A stretch of 64,000 nt of DNA from Pseudohoeflea suaedae (GCF_004354915.1 NZ_SMSI01000001.1:1116001-1180000); one strand, 5' to 3'; positions 8,604 to 18,730 are shown, counted from the stretch's first letter. Numbers and translations: made by a program. Notes: generated by a model not told the origin, from the sequence alone.

Positions 8604-9832
8604 CAGCCTGCCTCCGCTTCGTTCTTCACGCCGGGCTGGCTGGTTCCCTTGTTCTTGACGCTCTTCGCGCCTTCCTGGCTGCCGTCGTCCTGTCGGGGCG
8701 CGTTGGGGCCTACGATCTCGACGTCGCCGCCGGCGCGCACGTTCTGCACGCCTTCGGTCACGATCAGATCGCCGGTCGCGATCTCCGCATCCACGAGGAC
8801 CGACTCCGCGTTGCGCTGGATGATGGCGACGTCGACGCGCTCGGCCTTGCCGTCGGCGATGCGCCAGACATAGGAACCGTTCGAATCCCACTGGATCGCA
8901 AGGGGATCGACGCTTGGATAGGTTTCACCCGGAAAACTCATGCGGATCTGGAAGGACATGCCCGCGCGAAGTCTGTCGTCGACATTGGGAATGTCGGCGC
9001 GGACCCGAAGCGTGCGGCTCTCTTCGTCGAGCCTGTTGTCGAGCGCAAACACCTCGCCCTCGAAATTTTCACCGGGACGGGCCACGGAGGTCGCAACCAC
9101 CGGCGTGCCGATCTTGATGGCGCCGACGAGGCGTTCCGGCACGTAGAAGTCGATGAGGATGTGCTCGCGGTCGTCGATGGTGGAAATCACCGTCTGATTG
9201 GTGACGAAGTCGCCGCGGTTGACGTTGAGGATGCCGATCACCCCGCCGATCGGAGCCGTCACGGTGCGGCGCTCGAGGTTGAGTTCGGCCTGACGCTGCG
9301 AGAGACGGGCGTTCTCGAGCGCTGTGCGGACGTCGTCGGCCTCCACCGAACTGATCGTGCGCTGCTGGAGCAGGTTCTCGGTCCGGGCCATCTTGTCTTC
9401 GGCGCTCTTGAGCGTGACATTCGCCACGTCGAGCGCAATTTCCTCTTCTGAGGAATCGAGCTTCACCAGCACGTCACCAGCCTCCACGACCGCGCCGGAG
9501 CGGACCTCGATGCTCGCAATCTGCCCCGAGACCTGCGGCTGTACCGAGACGGTGCGAACCGGAGCGCCGGTGCCGATGGCAGAGAAGCGATCATTGATGA
9601 TCCCGGTTTCGGCCGGCTCGACCATGGCCTTCGCCCCGCCGCGCCCACCGAAGCCGCGGCGGCCGTTGCCGGTCTGACCGGCACTTCCGTCCGCCTCTGC
9701 CAGCATGGACTGGGGAACCGGCACGCCCATGCCGGCAAGGGTGGTGCCGGCATTCGGATCGAACTTGATCCAGAGGAAAAGGGCGATGGCCAGGACGACG
9801 ATCGAGGCCAGCAGCTGTTTCCAGAATTTCAT
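8603..9832 (-). CDS. RND efflux periplasmic adaptor (membrane fusion protein)
   Basis: A 409-residue HlyD/AcrA-type adaptor. An N-terminal membrane anchor (residues 5-23, FWKQLLASIVVLAIALFLWIK) lacks a lipobox. A Gly/Arg-rich linker (GNGRRGFGGRGG) follows, then the split lipoyl/barrel-sandwich domain (VSGQIASIEVRSGAVVEAGD and VTAPIGGVIGILNVNRGDFV) around a coiled-coil hairpin at about 155-200, and a beta-barrel domain. The C-terminal 40 residues are Lys/Gln/Gly-rich and probably disordered. It is the first gene of the operon and is translationally coupled to the pump by a 1-nt overlap. Confidence 0.92.
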   Translation of the reverse strand: MKFWKQLLASIVVLAIALFLWIKFDPNAGTTLAGMGVPVPQSMLAEADGSAGQTGNGRRGFGGRGGAKAMVEPAETGIINDRFSAIGTGAPVRTVSVQPQVSGQIASIEVRSGAVVEAGDVLVKLDSSEEEIALDVANVTLKSAEDKMARTENLLQQRTISSVEADDVRTALENARLSQRQAELNLERRTVTAPIGGVIGILNVNRGDFVTNQTVISTIDDREHILIDFYVPERLVGAIKIGTPVVATSVARPGENFEGEVFALDNRLDEESRTLRVRADIPNVDDRLRAGMSFQIRMSFPGETYPSVDPLAIQWDSNGSYVWRIADGKAERVDVAIIQRNAESVLVDAEIATGDLIVTEGVQNVRAGGDVEIVGPNAPRQDDGSQEGAKSVKNKGTSQPGVKNEAEAG

Positions 9833-10238
9833 GCTTTGCTTTCCGAGATGAGGGAGCCCGAGGTGAGGGGCAGGTAAAAATACGCATATTGATGAGCGCC
9901 ATTTTGATGCCTAACCGGCATGGCCTCAACTAAACTTTATGTAATGAACGTCATTGCGGCGATGTGATGGTGAAGGGAGGGGGAAAGTGCGCCCCAAAAA
10001 CTCGCCTTTCATTGTTTACGCCTCTGTTAACTTCCCTTGTGTTCTATGGGGCGAGGACAGGGCCATGCGCCCGGCATGAAGCCAGTTCTCGAAGGGTCTC
10101 TTGGCGATCCGCACAACATGTGGCGCTTCCGGTCTTCTCTTGCCGGCGTCAGGGGTGTTCAACACAGATTTGGACATGTGGCGGGAGCGCTCTGCGAGAC
10201 GGCGCCCTCACGGTCCCGCGAGCGAACCGGGGAATGCG
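9833..10238. other. Intergenic region between RND operon and cheW
   Basis: This 406-bp spacer separates the divergent RND operon and cheW and should hold both promoters. Frames read through it look like noise. A short inverted repeat, AATGA-ACG-TCATT at 9943-9955, is the only symmetry I see near the RND side. No RNA gene or clear riboswitch was recognised. Confidence 0.4.
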
Positions 10239-10706
10239 ATGAGCTTCAACCAGACTTCTTCCAAGGGCAACGGACTCGAGATCATTTCCTTTCATCTCGG
10301 CGACCAGGTCTTCAGCGTCAACATCATGTCGGTGCGCGAAATCCGCGGTTGGGCGCCTGTCACGCCGCTCGCTCACTCACCGGCTCACGTTCTTGGCGTG
10401 ATCAATCTTCGCGGTTCGGTCATTCCGGTCATCGACATGGCGGTCCGCCTCGGTCTCGAGCCGATCGAGCCGACCGAACGCTCCGCCATCATCGTTGCCG
10501 ATGTCCGTAATCAGCTCGTCGGTCTTCTCGTCGAATATGTCTCGGACATGATCACTGTCGATACCGAGCAGATGCAGGTCGTTCCGGAAGTCGGCGGCAA
10601 TTCGGTCCAGGCCATGACCTCCGCCATCATCTCCCAGGAAAACCAGATGATCTCGCATCTCGACCTGGACTCCGTGCTGCAGGAAATCGGCCAGCTCGCC
10701 GCCTGA
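10239..10706 (+). CDS. cheW: CheW-like chemotaxis coupling protein
   Basis: A 155-residue single-domain CheW protein. It has the expected fold signature: LEIISFHLGDQVFSVNIMSV, then ILGVINLRGSV-type sequence (HVLGVINLRGSVIPVIDMAV) and a C-terminal LVEYVSDMITVD. CheW couples chemoreceptors to the CheA kinase at the inner membrane. The start is ATG 10239, preceded by CCGGGG. Upstream in-frame codons read as Arg-rich non-protein sequence. No other chemotaxis gene lies in the window, so it is an orphan copy. A strong terminator follows 23 nt after the stop, so it is monocistronic. Confidence 0.9.
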   Translation: MSFNQTSSKGNGLEIISFHLGDQVFSVNIMSVREIRGWAPVTPLAHSPAHVLGVINLRGSVIPVIDMAVRLGLEPIEPTERSAIIVADVRNQLVGLLVEYVSDMITVDTEQMQVVPEVGGNSVQAMTSAIISQENQMISHLDLDSVLQEIGQLAA

Positions 10707-10729
10707 TCTGCCCGCCGCGCAGTTTGCAG

Positions 10730-10755
10730 ACGCCGTCCGTCAGGGCGGCGTTTTT
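10730..10755 (+). terminator. Rho-independent terminator after cheW
   Basis: The stem ACGCCGTCC (10730-10738) pairs with GGGCGGCGT (10743-10751) with one G-T wobble around a GTCA loop. Five Ts overlap and follow the right arm (10751-10755). Confidence 0.85.
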
Positions 10756-10912
10756 GCTTGCGCCGACGGGGTCGTTCCGGGGGAGCGCCGGAACTTATTC
10801 CGCCCGATCGTCCTTGACCAATGTCCGTCCCTGTAACACTTTGAATTGGTGCTTCTTCGCCTAGCTGTTGTCGAAGCCGGACCTTTTCTGTTTCAGGAGT
10901 GCGGACGCCTGT

Positions 10913-13900
10913 ATGGCCATACTAGCAAGTATTCACCATCTCACTCACTACAAATACGATCGTCCGGTTACTCTCGGCCCGCAGGTCATCCGCCTGCGTC
11001 CCGCGCCGCACAGCCGGACCCGGGTCATCTCCCACTCCTTGAAGGTCACGCCCGACAATCACTTCGTCAATTACCAGCAGGACCCCTACGGCAACTGGCT
11101 GGCGCGTTACGTGTTTCCCGATCCCGTCCGCGAACTGAAGATCGAGGTCGATCTCGTCGCCGACATGACCGTCTACAACCCGTTCGATTTCTTCGTGGAG
11201 GAAAGGGCCGAGGAATGGCCCTTCGGCTATCCCGAGGAATTGCTGGACGATCTGTCGATCTACATGAAACCCGAGCCCGTCGGTCCCAGGCTTCAGGCTT
11301 TTCTCGATACCGTGCCGCGCGATACCCAGCGCACCGTGGATTTCGTCGTCGGGCTGAATGCCCGACTGGCCAACGAGATCGGCTACGTCATCCGCATGGA
11401 GCCCGGTGTCCAGACGCCCGAGGAAACCTTCGCCGCGGGTACCGGGTCCTGTCGGGATTCGAGCTGGCTGCTCGTCCAGATCCTGCGCAATCTCGGCTTC
11501 GCCGCTCGTTTCGTCTCGGGCTATCTTATCCAGCTCAAGCCTGATCTCGAGGCGCTCGACGGTCCGTCGGGCACCGATCACGATTTCACCGACCTTCACG
11601 CATGGGCCGAGGTTTTCATTCCCGGCGCCGGCTGGATCGGCCTCGACCCGACCTCTGGCCTGCTGACCGGCGAAAGCCACATTCCGCTCGCCGCCACCCC
11701 GCATTATCGCAACGCCGCGCCCATTTCGGGCATGGCGTCCTATGCCGAAGTCAATTTCGATTTCGACATGCAGGTCAGGCGTGTTGCCGAGCACCCGCGC
11801 ATCACCAGGCCGTTCAGCGAGGAGGCATGGGCCGATCTCAATGCGCTCGGACGCAAGGTCGACGAGCATCTCAAGGCGGGTGACGTCCGTCTGACCATGG
11901 GTGGCGAGCCGACTTTCGTCTCGATCGACGATTTCGAGAGCGCCGAATGGAACACTGCGGCCGTCGGTCCCCAGAAGCGCGATCTGGCCGACAAGCTCAT
12001 CCGCCGTCTGCGCGAACGGTTCGCGCCGGGTGGCTTTCTCCATTACGGCCAGGGCAAGTGGTATCCGGGCGAGACACTGCCGCGCTGGACCTTCTCGCTC
12101 TACTGGCGCCGCGACACCAAGCCCATCTGGAGCGATCCGTCGCTGATTGCCGAGGAGAATGCGAAAAACGAGAAGGCGACGCCCGAAAATGCCGAGGCGC
12201 TTCTCAAGGCATTCGCCTCCCGCCTGGGCGTCGAGCGGGAAAACGTCCAGCCCGCCTTCGAGGATCCGGCCGAATGGATCCTCAAGGAAGGCAAGTTGCC
12301 GGACAACGTCACGCCCGAAAACTCCAAGATCGAAGACGCCGAGGAACGTCACCGCATGGCGACCGTCTTCGAGCGAGGCCTGTCGAAACCCAGCGGCTTC
12401 GTCCTGCCGATCCAGAAATGGCAGTCGAAAGCGGCTGGCGGCGGCTGGCAATCGGAACTGTGGACCCTGCGCCGTGGCAAGATCTTCCTGGTCCCCGGCG
12501 ATAGCCCGGTAGGATACCGCCTGCCGCTCGGCTCGCTGCCGCACGTGCCGGAAGCCTCCTATCCCTTCATCAACCCGCAGGACCCGACCGAACCGCGCGG
12601 CGATCTGCCAGAGCCGGAGGCCCTGAAGCCGGCTGATCCGCACGAGACGCATCCTGCGACACCGGATCAGCGCGTGGCCCGCTTCACGGCCGCCGAAGGC
12701 GGTCAGGAGATCGTTGAGCAGGAGATCGGGGAACTCGGAGGTGCGGTTCGCACCGCGATTTCCGTCGAGCCGCGCGATGGCCGGCTTTGCGTCTTCATGC
12801 CGCCGGTCGTCCGCCTGGAGGACTATCTTGAACTCGTGGCGGCAGCGGAAGAATCGGCCAGGGCGCTGGGGCTTCCGGTCCATATCGAGGGCTACCAGCC
12901 GCCGCACGATCCGCGCATGAATGTGATCCGCGTCGCTCCCGATCCCGGCGTCATCGAGGTCAACATCCACCCGGCTGCCAGCTGGGAGGAATGCGTGGCG
13001 ATCACCGAGGGCGTCTACGAGGAAGCCCGGCAGTGCCGGCTGGGCGCCGACAAGTTCATGATCGATGGCCGGCACACCGGAACCGGCGGCGGCAATCATG
13101 TCGTCGTGGGCGGTGCGACGCCGCTCGACAGCCCGTTCCTGAGACGCCCGGACCTGCTTGCGAGCCTGATCCTGCACTGGCAGCGTCATCCGAGCCTGTC
13201 CTATCTCTTCTCCGGCATGTTCATCGGCCCCACCAGTCAGGCGCCGCGCATCGACGAAGGCCGCCATGACAGCCTCTACGAACTCGAGATCGCGCTCGCG
13301 CAGATCCCGCGCCCGGGTGAGGGCGATGCGCCGTTGCCCTGGCTCGTCGATCGTCTTCTGCGCAACCTTCTGGTTGACGTGACCGGCAACACCCATCGGG
13401 CCGAAATCTGTATCGACAAGCTCTATTCGCCTGATGGCCCGACCGGGCGGCTTGGCCTCGTCGAGTTCCGCGGCTTCGAGATGCCGCCCGATCCGCGCAT
13501 GAGCCTCGCGCAGCAGGTGCTGCTGCGGGCGCTGATCGCGCGCATGTGGGAGAACCCGGTCAAGGGCAGGTTCACCCGCTGGGGCACGACGCTTTCCGAC
13601 CGTTTCATGATGCCCCATTTCATCTGGGAGGATTTCCTCGACGTGCTCGCCGACCTCGACCGGCACGGCTTCTCGCTGAGGCCGGACTGGTACGAGGCGC
13701 AGGCGGAGTTCCGCTTCCCGTTCTGCGGCTCCGTGGAGTATGACGGTGCGCAGCTCGAACTTCGCCAGGCGCTCGAGCCCTGGCACGTTCTGGGCGAAAC
13801 CGGCGCGATCGGCGGTACGGTTCGCTACACCGACAGTTCGGTCGAACGCCTGCAGGTGCGCTTGGCGAGCGCCGACCCGGACCGCTATGTCGTTACCTGC

Positions 13901-14263
13901 AACGGACGCAAGATGCCGCTGACGCCGACATCGACCAATGGCGTGTCTGTCGGCGCGGTTCGCTACAAGGCTTGGCAGCCGGCCATGGCGCTGCATCCCG
14001 TCGTTCCTGTCCATGCGCCGCTGACTTTCGATATCTACGACACCTGGTCGGGTCGGGCGCTCGGTGGTTGCGTCTACCATGTGGCCCATCCGGGCGGGCG
14101 GAATTACGACACTTTCCCGGTCAACGGCAACGAAGCCGAAGCGCGGCGGCTTGCGCGTTTCGAACCACGGGGTCATAACCCGGGAAGTTACAACCCGCCC
14201 TACGAGATCCCGCATCCGGAGTTCCCGATGACGCTCGATCTGCGGCGGCCACCCATGGTCTGA
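10913..14263 (+). CDS. Transglutaminase-like protein fused to DUF2126
   Basis: A protein of about 1116 residues. Residues 1-290 form a bacterial transglutaminase-type region: the N-terminal beta domain ([20 protein letters not shown]), the catalytic Cys in [17 protein letters not shown] (about residue 180), and the His/Asp part [20 protein letters not shown] (about 225-245). From about residue 330 to the end it is DUF2126 (COG4196), marked by [14 protein letters not shown] and [16 protein letters not shown]. To my knowledge DUF2126 has been proposed as a COOH-NH2 ligase-like domain (Iyer and colleagues, amidoligase analysis). The ATG at 10913 follows CAGGAG; an upstream TTG in frame is less likely. 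It is the first of three coupled genes. The predicted role is amide-bond formation or cleavage on an unknown substrate. Confidence 0.88.
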   Translation: MAILASIHHLTHYKYDRPVTLGPQVIRLRPAPHSRTRVISHSLKVTPDNHFVNYQQDPYGNWLARYVFPDPVRELKIEVDLVADMTVYNPFDFFVEERAEEWPFGYPEELLDDLSIYMKPEPVGPRLQAFLDTVPRDTQRTVDFVVGLNARLANEIGYVIRMEPGVQTPEETFAAGTGSCRDSSWLLVQILRNLGFAARFVSGYLIQLKPDLEALDGPSGTDHDFTDLHAWAEVFIPGAGWIGLDPTSGLLTGESHIPLAATPHYRNAAPISGMASYAEVNFDFDMQVRRVAEHPRITRPFSEEAWADLNALGRKVDEHLKAGDVRLTMGGEPTFVSIDDFESAEWNTAAVGPQKRDLADKLIRRLRERFAPGGFLHYGQGKWYPGETLPRWTFSLYWRRDTKPIWSDPSLIAEENAKNEKATPENAEALLKAFASRLGVERENVQPAFEDPAEWILKEGKLPDNVTPENSKIEDAEERHRMATVFERGLSKPSGFVLPIQKWQSKAAGGGWQSELWTLRRGKIFLVPGDSPVGYRLPLGSLPHVPEASYPFINPQDPTEPRGDLPEPEALKPADPHETHPATPDQRVARFTAAEGGQEIVEQEIGELGGAVRTAISVEPRDGRLCVFMPPVVRLEDYLELVAAAEESARALGLPVHIEGYQPPHDPRMNVIRVAPDPGVIEVNIHPAASWEECVAITEGVYEEARQCRLGADKFMIDGRHTGTGGGNHVVVGGATPLDSPFLRRPDLLASLILHWQRHPSLSYLFSGMFIGPTSQAPRIDEGRHDSLYELEIALAQIPRPGEGDAPLPWLVDRLLRNLLVDVTGNTHRAEICIDKLYSPDGPTGRLGLVEFRGFEMPPDPRMSLAQQVLLRALIARMWENPVKGRFTRWGTTLSDRFMMPHFIWEDFLDVLADLDRHGFSLRPDWYEAQAEFRFPFCGSVEYDGAQLELRQALEPWHVLGETGAIGGTVRYTDSSVERLQVRLASADPDRYVVTCNGRKMPLTPTSTNGVSVGAVRYKAWQPAMALHPVVPVHAPLTFDIYDTWSGRALGGCVYHVAHPGGRNYDTFPVNGNEAEARRLARFEPRGHNPGSYNPPYEIPHPEFPMTLDLRRPPMV

Positions 14264-14264
14264 C

Positions 14265-16670
14265 ATGATCACCACCAAGCCTCTCCCGGACAGTAGTATC
14301 GGCGATTTTCTCTCGGGATATGCGCCGATACCCGGGGCACCCGATGAACTCCTCGACGCCCACGGCTCGGTCCGGCCGGTCTGGACGGATCTGATAACCC
14401 ATCTCGCGTCACGATCGTCCGAGCAGCTCGATGCCCAGTTCGCACGCGGCGCGAGCTATCTGCGCGAGGCCGGCGTCTTCTACCGCCAATATGGCGATGC
14501 CGACCGTTCGGAGCGCGACTGGCCGTTAAGCCCGGTCCCCGTCGTCATTTCGCAGGATGAGTGGACCGAGATCGAGAGCGGGCTCAGGCAACGCGCCGAC
14601 CTTCTCGAAACCGTGCTCGCCGATCTTTACGGTGATAACCGGCTGACCCGCGACGGCCATCTGCCGGCCATGCTGGTTGCCGGCAATCCCGAATGGCTGC
14701 GGCCCATGGTGGGCCTTAGGCCCGCCTCCGGCCGCTATCTCCATTTCGTCGCCTTCGATATCGGGCGCGGCGCGGATGGCCGATGGTGGGTGCTGGGCGA
14801 TCGCACCCAGGCGCCGTCGGGCTCGGGTTATGCGCTCGAGAACCGCATGGCCTCCACCCACAGTTTCGCGGGCTTTTACCGCAATGCGAACGTCGTCCGC
14901 GTCAGTGCCTTCTTCAAGGCCTTCCGCGACGGGCTCAACCGGCTGCGCAAGGAAGAGGACAGCCGCGTCGGCATCCTCACCCCAGGGCCCATGAACGATG
15001 TCTATTTCGAGCATGCCTATATCGCCCGCTATCTCGGCATGGCGCTTCTGGAAGGCGAAGACCTGACGGTGATCGACGGCCAGTTGATGGTACGCACCAT
15101 CTCCGGCCCGCAGCCCGTCTCGGTCCTGTGGCGCAGGCTTGATGCCAACTGGGCCGATCCGATGGAGCTCGACGAGACCTCCCGCCTCGGCACGCCCGGG
15201 CTTCTGTCCGCACTGCGAGCGGGGACCGTCCACATGGTCAACGCGCTCGGGTCCGGCGTTCTCGAGGCCCGCGCCTTCATGGCCTTCCTGCCGCGCCTCT
15301 GCGAAGTCCTGACCGGCAAGCCGCTGGCAATTCCCAATATCGCCACCTGGTGGTGCGGTTCCGAGGCCGAGCGCGCGCACGTGCTCGCCAATGCGGGCAG
15401 GCTGATGATCGGCCCGGCCAATTCGCTCCACATGCCGCTCGAACCCGATCGCGAGACGAGCCTCGGCGGCGAGCTCCGTCCGGCTTCCGCCGGAAGCCTG
15501 GCCGAGTGGTTGGAAGCCTCCGGTCCGCAGCTGGTCGGCCAGGAAGCTGTGACCCTGTCCACCACTCCGGTCTGGAGCGAGGGGAGGGTGGTTCCCCGCC
15601 CGATGTCGATCCGCGTCTTCATGGCCCGCACGCCGTCGGGCTGGCAGGTGATGCCGGGCGGCTACGGGCGGATCGCGGCAAGCGATGCCGATCCCTCCGC
15701 CGTGTCTCTCAGTCGCGGCGGCTCCGTGGCCGATGTCTGGGTGATCTCCGACAAGCCGGTCATCGGCGAGAGCATTCTGGAAAGCGGCTCTGGCGAATTC
15801 GGCCGGGCGCAGAGCGGCTGGCTGCCGAGCCGTGCTGCCGACAATCTCTTCTGGCTCGGCCGCTATGTCGAACGCGCCGAAGGCACGATGCGTCTTCTCC
15901 GCGCCTATCACGGCCGCATCAACGAGATGTCCGAGGTCTCGACCCCTCTGATCCCCTCACTTGCGAGCTATCTGGAAGCGCGGGGTATCTCGACCGAAGA
16001 CGGCATTCCCGACGCCCTTATCGGCGAGCTGGGGGCTGCGACCGGCAGCGCCAACCGGCTGCGCGACCGCTTTTCCATCGACGCCTGGGCCTCGCTTGCC
16101 GACCTGCAGAAGACAGTCGAGCGGATGAGCAAATCCGTCGACCGGGGTGACGACGCCGCCGTCGCCATGGGCGTTCTCCTGCGCAAGATCACCGGCTTCT
16201 CAGGTCTGGTTCACGACAACATGTACCGCTTTGCCGGCTGGCGATTCCTATCGCTCGGCCGGGCACTCGAGCGCGCCATCAGCACCGTGCATCTGTTGCA
16301 GATATTTGCCGACCCGATTGCGCCGGAAGGCGGGCTCGACCTCTGTATCGAGATCGGCGACAGCGTCATGACCCACCGGCGCCGCTATTCGGTCAACATC
16401 AACCGCGCGACCGTCACGGACCTTCTGGGGCTCGATCCCCTCAATCCGCGGTCGGTCGCCAGCCAGATCGAGGAGATCGTCAGTCACATCAACCTGCTGC
16501 CCGGCGCCGGCGAGGCAGGACGGCTCTCACCGCTCGCCAAGGCAGCGTTGCGATTGTCGACCGATATTTCCGTCCATACGCCCGAGACGCTCGACGCCAA
16601 GGCGCTCAGCACGCTTGCCGCGCAGATCTACGACCTGTCGAACGATCTGGGCGAGACATATTTCAACTGA
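14265..16670 (+). CDS. Circularly permuted ATP-grasp / alpha-E (DUF403) fusion protein
   Basis: An 801-residue two-domain protein. Residues 1-480 are a circularly permuted type 2 ATP-grasp ligase (WRPMVGLRPASG-type segments, GRWWVLGDRTQAPSGSGYAL, NVVRVSAFFKAFRDG, LPRLCEVLTGKPLAIPNIATW). From about residue 518, starting at LPSRAADNLFWLGRYVERAE, it is the helical alpha-E domain (DUF403). In many bacteria these are separate neighbouring genes; here they are fused. The gene starts one base after the stop of the transglutaminase/DUF2126 gene, so translation is coupled. The family is predicted to make a peptide-like amide bond using ATP. The product is unknown. Confidence 0.9.
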   Translation: MITTKPLPDSSIGDFLSGYAPIPGAPDELLDAHGSVRPVWTDLITHLASRSSEQLDAQFARGASYLREAGVFYRQYGDADRSERDWPLSPVPVVISQDEWTEIESGLRQRADLLETVLADLYGDNRLTRDGHLPAMLVAGNPEWLRPMVGLRPASGRYLHFVAFDIGRGADGRWWVLGDRTQAPSGSGYALENRMASTHSFAGFYRNANVVRVSAFFKAFRDGLNRLRKEEDSRVGILTPGPMNDVYFEHAYIARYLGMALLEGEDLTVIDGQLMVRTISGPQPVSVLWRRLDANWADPMELDETSRLGTPGLLSALRAGTVHMVNALGSGVLEARAFMAFLPRLCEVLTGKPLAIPNIATWWCGSEAERAHVLANAGRLMIGPANSLHMPLEPDRETSLGGELRPASAGSLAEWLEASGPQLVGQEAVTLSTTPVWSEGRVVPRPMSIRVFMARTPSGWQVMPGGYGRIAASDADPSAVSLSRGGSVADVWVISDKPVIGESILESGSGEFGRAQSGWLPSRAADNLFWLGRYVERAEGTMRLLRAYHGRINEMSEVSTPLIPSLASYLEARGISTEDGIPDALIGELGAATGSANRLRDRFSIDAWASLADLQKTVERMSKSVDRGDDAAVAMGVLLRKITGFSGLVHDNMYRFAGWRFLSLGRALERAISTVHLLQIFADPIAPEGGLDLCIEIGDSVMTHRRRYSVNINRATVTDLLGLDPLNPRSVASQIEEIVSHINLLPGAGEAGRLSPLAKAALRLSTDISVHTPETLDAKALSTLAAQIYDLSNDLGETYFN

Positions 16671-16692
16671 AGATCGAAGCCGCCACGCCGCC

Positions 16693-17580
16693 ATGCGCTA
16701 TGACATCTCGCTCACAATGACCTTCGTCTACCAGGCCGCAGCGGTGAATGCCCGGCAGATCGTGCATCTCATGCCGGCGGACCGGCCCGGCCGCCAGCGG
16801 CTGATCGCCGGCAATCTGTCGATCACGCCGCTGCCGACACGGCGGGAGGACAGGTTCGATTTCTTCGGCAACGCCGAAACGGCGGTGGCGCTTGACGGTG
16901 CGGTGAAGGAAGTCGACATCCGCCTGCAGGCACGCGTCGAGGTGACGGGAAGCGCCTTTCCGGAAGGACTGCCGACGCCACCCGATGCGCTGGCCGCCGA
17001 AATCGCCGGGTGGCGCGATCTCGGTCCGTCCTCGCCGGTTCATTTCTGCGCGCCGACCATGCGGGCGCCCGCCGATCCGGCAATCGCCGCCTATGCGCGC
17101 GACGTCACGGCGACAAATCGCAGCGTGGCCGGCAGGGTCGAGGCACTGGGGCTGGCTCTCAATCGCGACATGACGTTCGATCCGGATGCCACGACCGTGG
17201 ACACGCCGGCGGCGGAAGCCTTCGCCGAACGTCGCGGCGTCTGTCAGGATTTCACCCACATCATGATTGCGGGTCTGCGGAGCCTGGGTATTCCGGCAGG
17301 CTATGTCAGCGGTTTCATCCGCACCATCCCGCCGCCCGGCCAGCCTCGGCTGGAAGGCGCCGATGCCATGCATGCCTGGGTTTCCGCCTGGTGCGGACCG
17401 CATGTCGGCTGGGTCGAATACGACCCCACCAATGCGACCTTCGCCGGTCCCGACCATGTGGTGGTGGCCTATGGCCGGGACTATGGCGAGGTTGCCCCGG
17501 TAAAGGGGAGCATGCGGACGGCGGGCGGCCAGACCAGCGATCAGGCCGTCGATGTCATTCCGCTCGGTTCGTCAGACTGA
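16693..17580 (+). CDS. Transglutaminase-like cysteine protease family protein
   Basis: A 295-residue stand-alone transglutaminase-domain protein. The N-terminal beta domain (MRYDISLTMTFVYQAAAVNA) is followed by the core with catalytic Cys in ERRGVCQDFTHIMIAGLRSL (about residue 184), His in ADAMHAWVSAW, and Asp in VEYDPTNATF. The start is ATG 16693, because codons upstream overlap the previous gene in a non-coding frame. It sits 22 nt after the ATP-grasp/alpha-E gene and closes the three-gene set. It may cleave or transfer the amide bond made by the ligases. No secretion signal is visible. Confidence 0.9.
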   Translation: MRYDISLTMTFVYQAAAVNARQIVHLMPADRPGRQRLIAGNLSITPLPTRREDRFDFFGNAETAVALDGAVKEVDIRLQARVEVTGSAFPEGLPTPPDALAAEIAGWRDLGPSSPVHFCAPTMRAPADPAIAAYARDVTATNRSVAGRVEALGLALNRDMTFDPDATTVDTPAAEAFAERRGVCQDFTHIMIAGLRSLGIPAGYVSGFIRTIPPPGQPRLEGADAMHAWVSAWCGPHVGWVEYDPTNATFAGPDHVVVAYGRDYGEVAPVKGSMRTAGGQTSDQAVDVIPLGSSD

Positions 17581-17583
17581 TGC

Positions 17584-18633
17584 CTACGATTTTTCCGACA
17601 GGCAATCGCTCATCGATTTCGCCAGGTTCTCGATGAGAGCCGGGTAGAGGTCCGGCCCCGGCGTCAGTTCCGCGCCAACCGGGTCGAGTGTGCCCGCATG
17701 GGCGTCGCTGCCTTCGATGGCGACAGACACGATCTTCGGCTCGAATTGCGGTTCGGCGAAGACGCAGGCCGCTTTGAGCGATTTCAGCTTGGTCTGGATC
17801 TCGCTGATCCGCTCCGCACCGGGACGCAGTTCGGGATTGACGGTGATCGAGCCGGAGGCTTCCATGCCGAAGCGGTTCTCGAAATAATGATAGGCATCGT
17901 GGAAGACGATGAAGCTGCGGTCGCGTACGGGATCGAGCGTCTGGTTCACCGTCTCGATCAGCGTGTCGAGCTTTTCTTCTTCCGCCTTGCCGTTGGCGGC
18001 ATAGGTTTCGGCGTTGGCCGGGTCTGCGGCCGACAGCACCGTCACGATCTTTGCGACGAAAGCCTTGGCATTCTCCGGGTCCAGCCAGACATGCGGATCG
18101 ACCTCTCCATGGTCATGGCCGTGTTCATGCGCTTCTTCGTGTTCATGCTTGTGAGCCTCGTCCGCATGCTCGGAGTGGGCATGGTCGTCGCTCTCATGGT
18201 TCTCATGGGCTTCGCCTTCGTGAGCATGATCGTGGTGTTCGAAGGTTCCGCCCTCGCGCGGTGCGAGCCTGGTGACCCCGGCTGCATCGATCAGCGGCAC
18301 GGACTGGGCCGAACCGGCGATTGTCTCGACGGGCTTGACCAGAAAGGATTCGAGCTCCGGCCCGACCCAGAACACCACGTCGGCGCTCTGCAGCTGGCCT
18401 GCCTGCGACGGCTTCATCTGATACCCGTGCGGCGACGATGCGCCATCGACGAGAAGTTCCGGTTCCCCGACACCTTTCATGACCGCCGCGACGAGCGAGT
18501 GAACCGGCTTGATCGACGCGATGACTGAGGGCTCGGCATGGGCCATCGAAACCGCGAACGGTGAAACGGAGAGCGCCAGGCCTGTCAGGGCGGGGGCAAG
18601 CGTGGAGCGGAGCAGGGGGAGTTGAAAACGCAT
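17584..18633 (-). CDS. znuA: Zinc ABC transporter, periplasmic binding protein
   Basis: A 349-residue cluster-9 metal-binding protein with a Sec signal peptide ending near residue 33 (SMAHAEPS). The zinc-coordinating His residues are in IKPVHSLVAAVM, DPHVWLDPENAK and FHDAYHYFENRFG. Between them lies the His/Asp/Glu-rich loop typical of zinc-specific members (residues 132-176, with 16 His). It delivers Zn2+ to ZnuB/ZnuC. It is transcribed divergently from znuC over a Zur operator. Its stop codon lies 3 nt from the convergent transglutaminase gene. Confidence 0.96.
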   Translation of the reverse strand: MRFQLPLLRSTLAPALTGLALSVSPFAVSMAHAEPSVIASIKPVHSLVAAVMKGVGEPELLVDGASSPHGYQMKPSQAGQLQSADVVFWVGPELESFLVKPVETIAGSAQSVPLIDAAGVTRLAPREGGTFEHHDHAHEGEAHENHESDDHAHSEHADEAHKHEHEEAHEHGHDHGEVDPHVWLDPENAKAFVAKIVTVLSAADPANAETYAANGKAEEEKLDTLIETVNQTLDPVRDRSFIVFHDAYHYFENRFGMEASGSITVNPELRPGAERISEIQTKLKSLKAACVFAEPQFEPKIVSVAIEGSDAHAGTLDPVGAELTPGPDLYPALIENLAKSMSDCLSEKS

Positions 18634-18653
18634 GGAGCAGTCCTTTTTATGTC

Positions 18654-18670
18654 ATGTTATAAGATAACAT
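18654..18670. promoter_or_regulatory. Zur operator (zinc box)
   Basis: A perfect inverted repeat, ATGTTAT-AAG-ATAACAT, sits in the 97-bp gap between divergent znuA and znuC. It matches the AT-rich TGTTATNNNATAACA-type zinc boxes known from alphaproteobacteria. It is placed to repress both transcripts when zinc is sufficient. The regulator gene, zur, is the last gene of the rightward transcript, giving autoregulation. Confidence 0.9.
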
Positions 18671-18730
18671 TGCGTAATTGTATAACGTGTGCAATAGGTC
18701 GCCGCAAGAGAGAATATTCAGGACCGCCTC

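Noticed and set aside
10922-14278. An 1118-codon minus-strand frame opposite the transglutaminase/DUF2126 gene
   Set aside because: No recognisable domain and a composition typical of antisense reading. The plus strand has conserved catalytic motifs and coupled neighbours.
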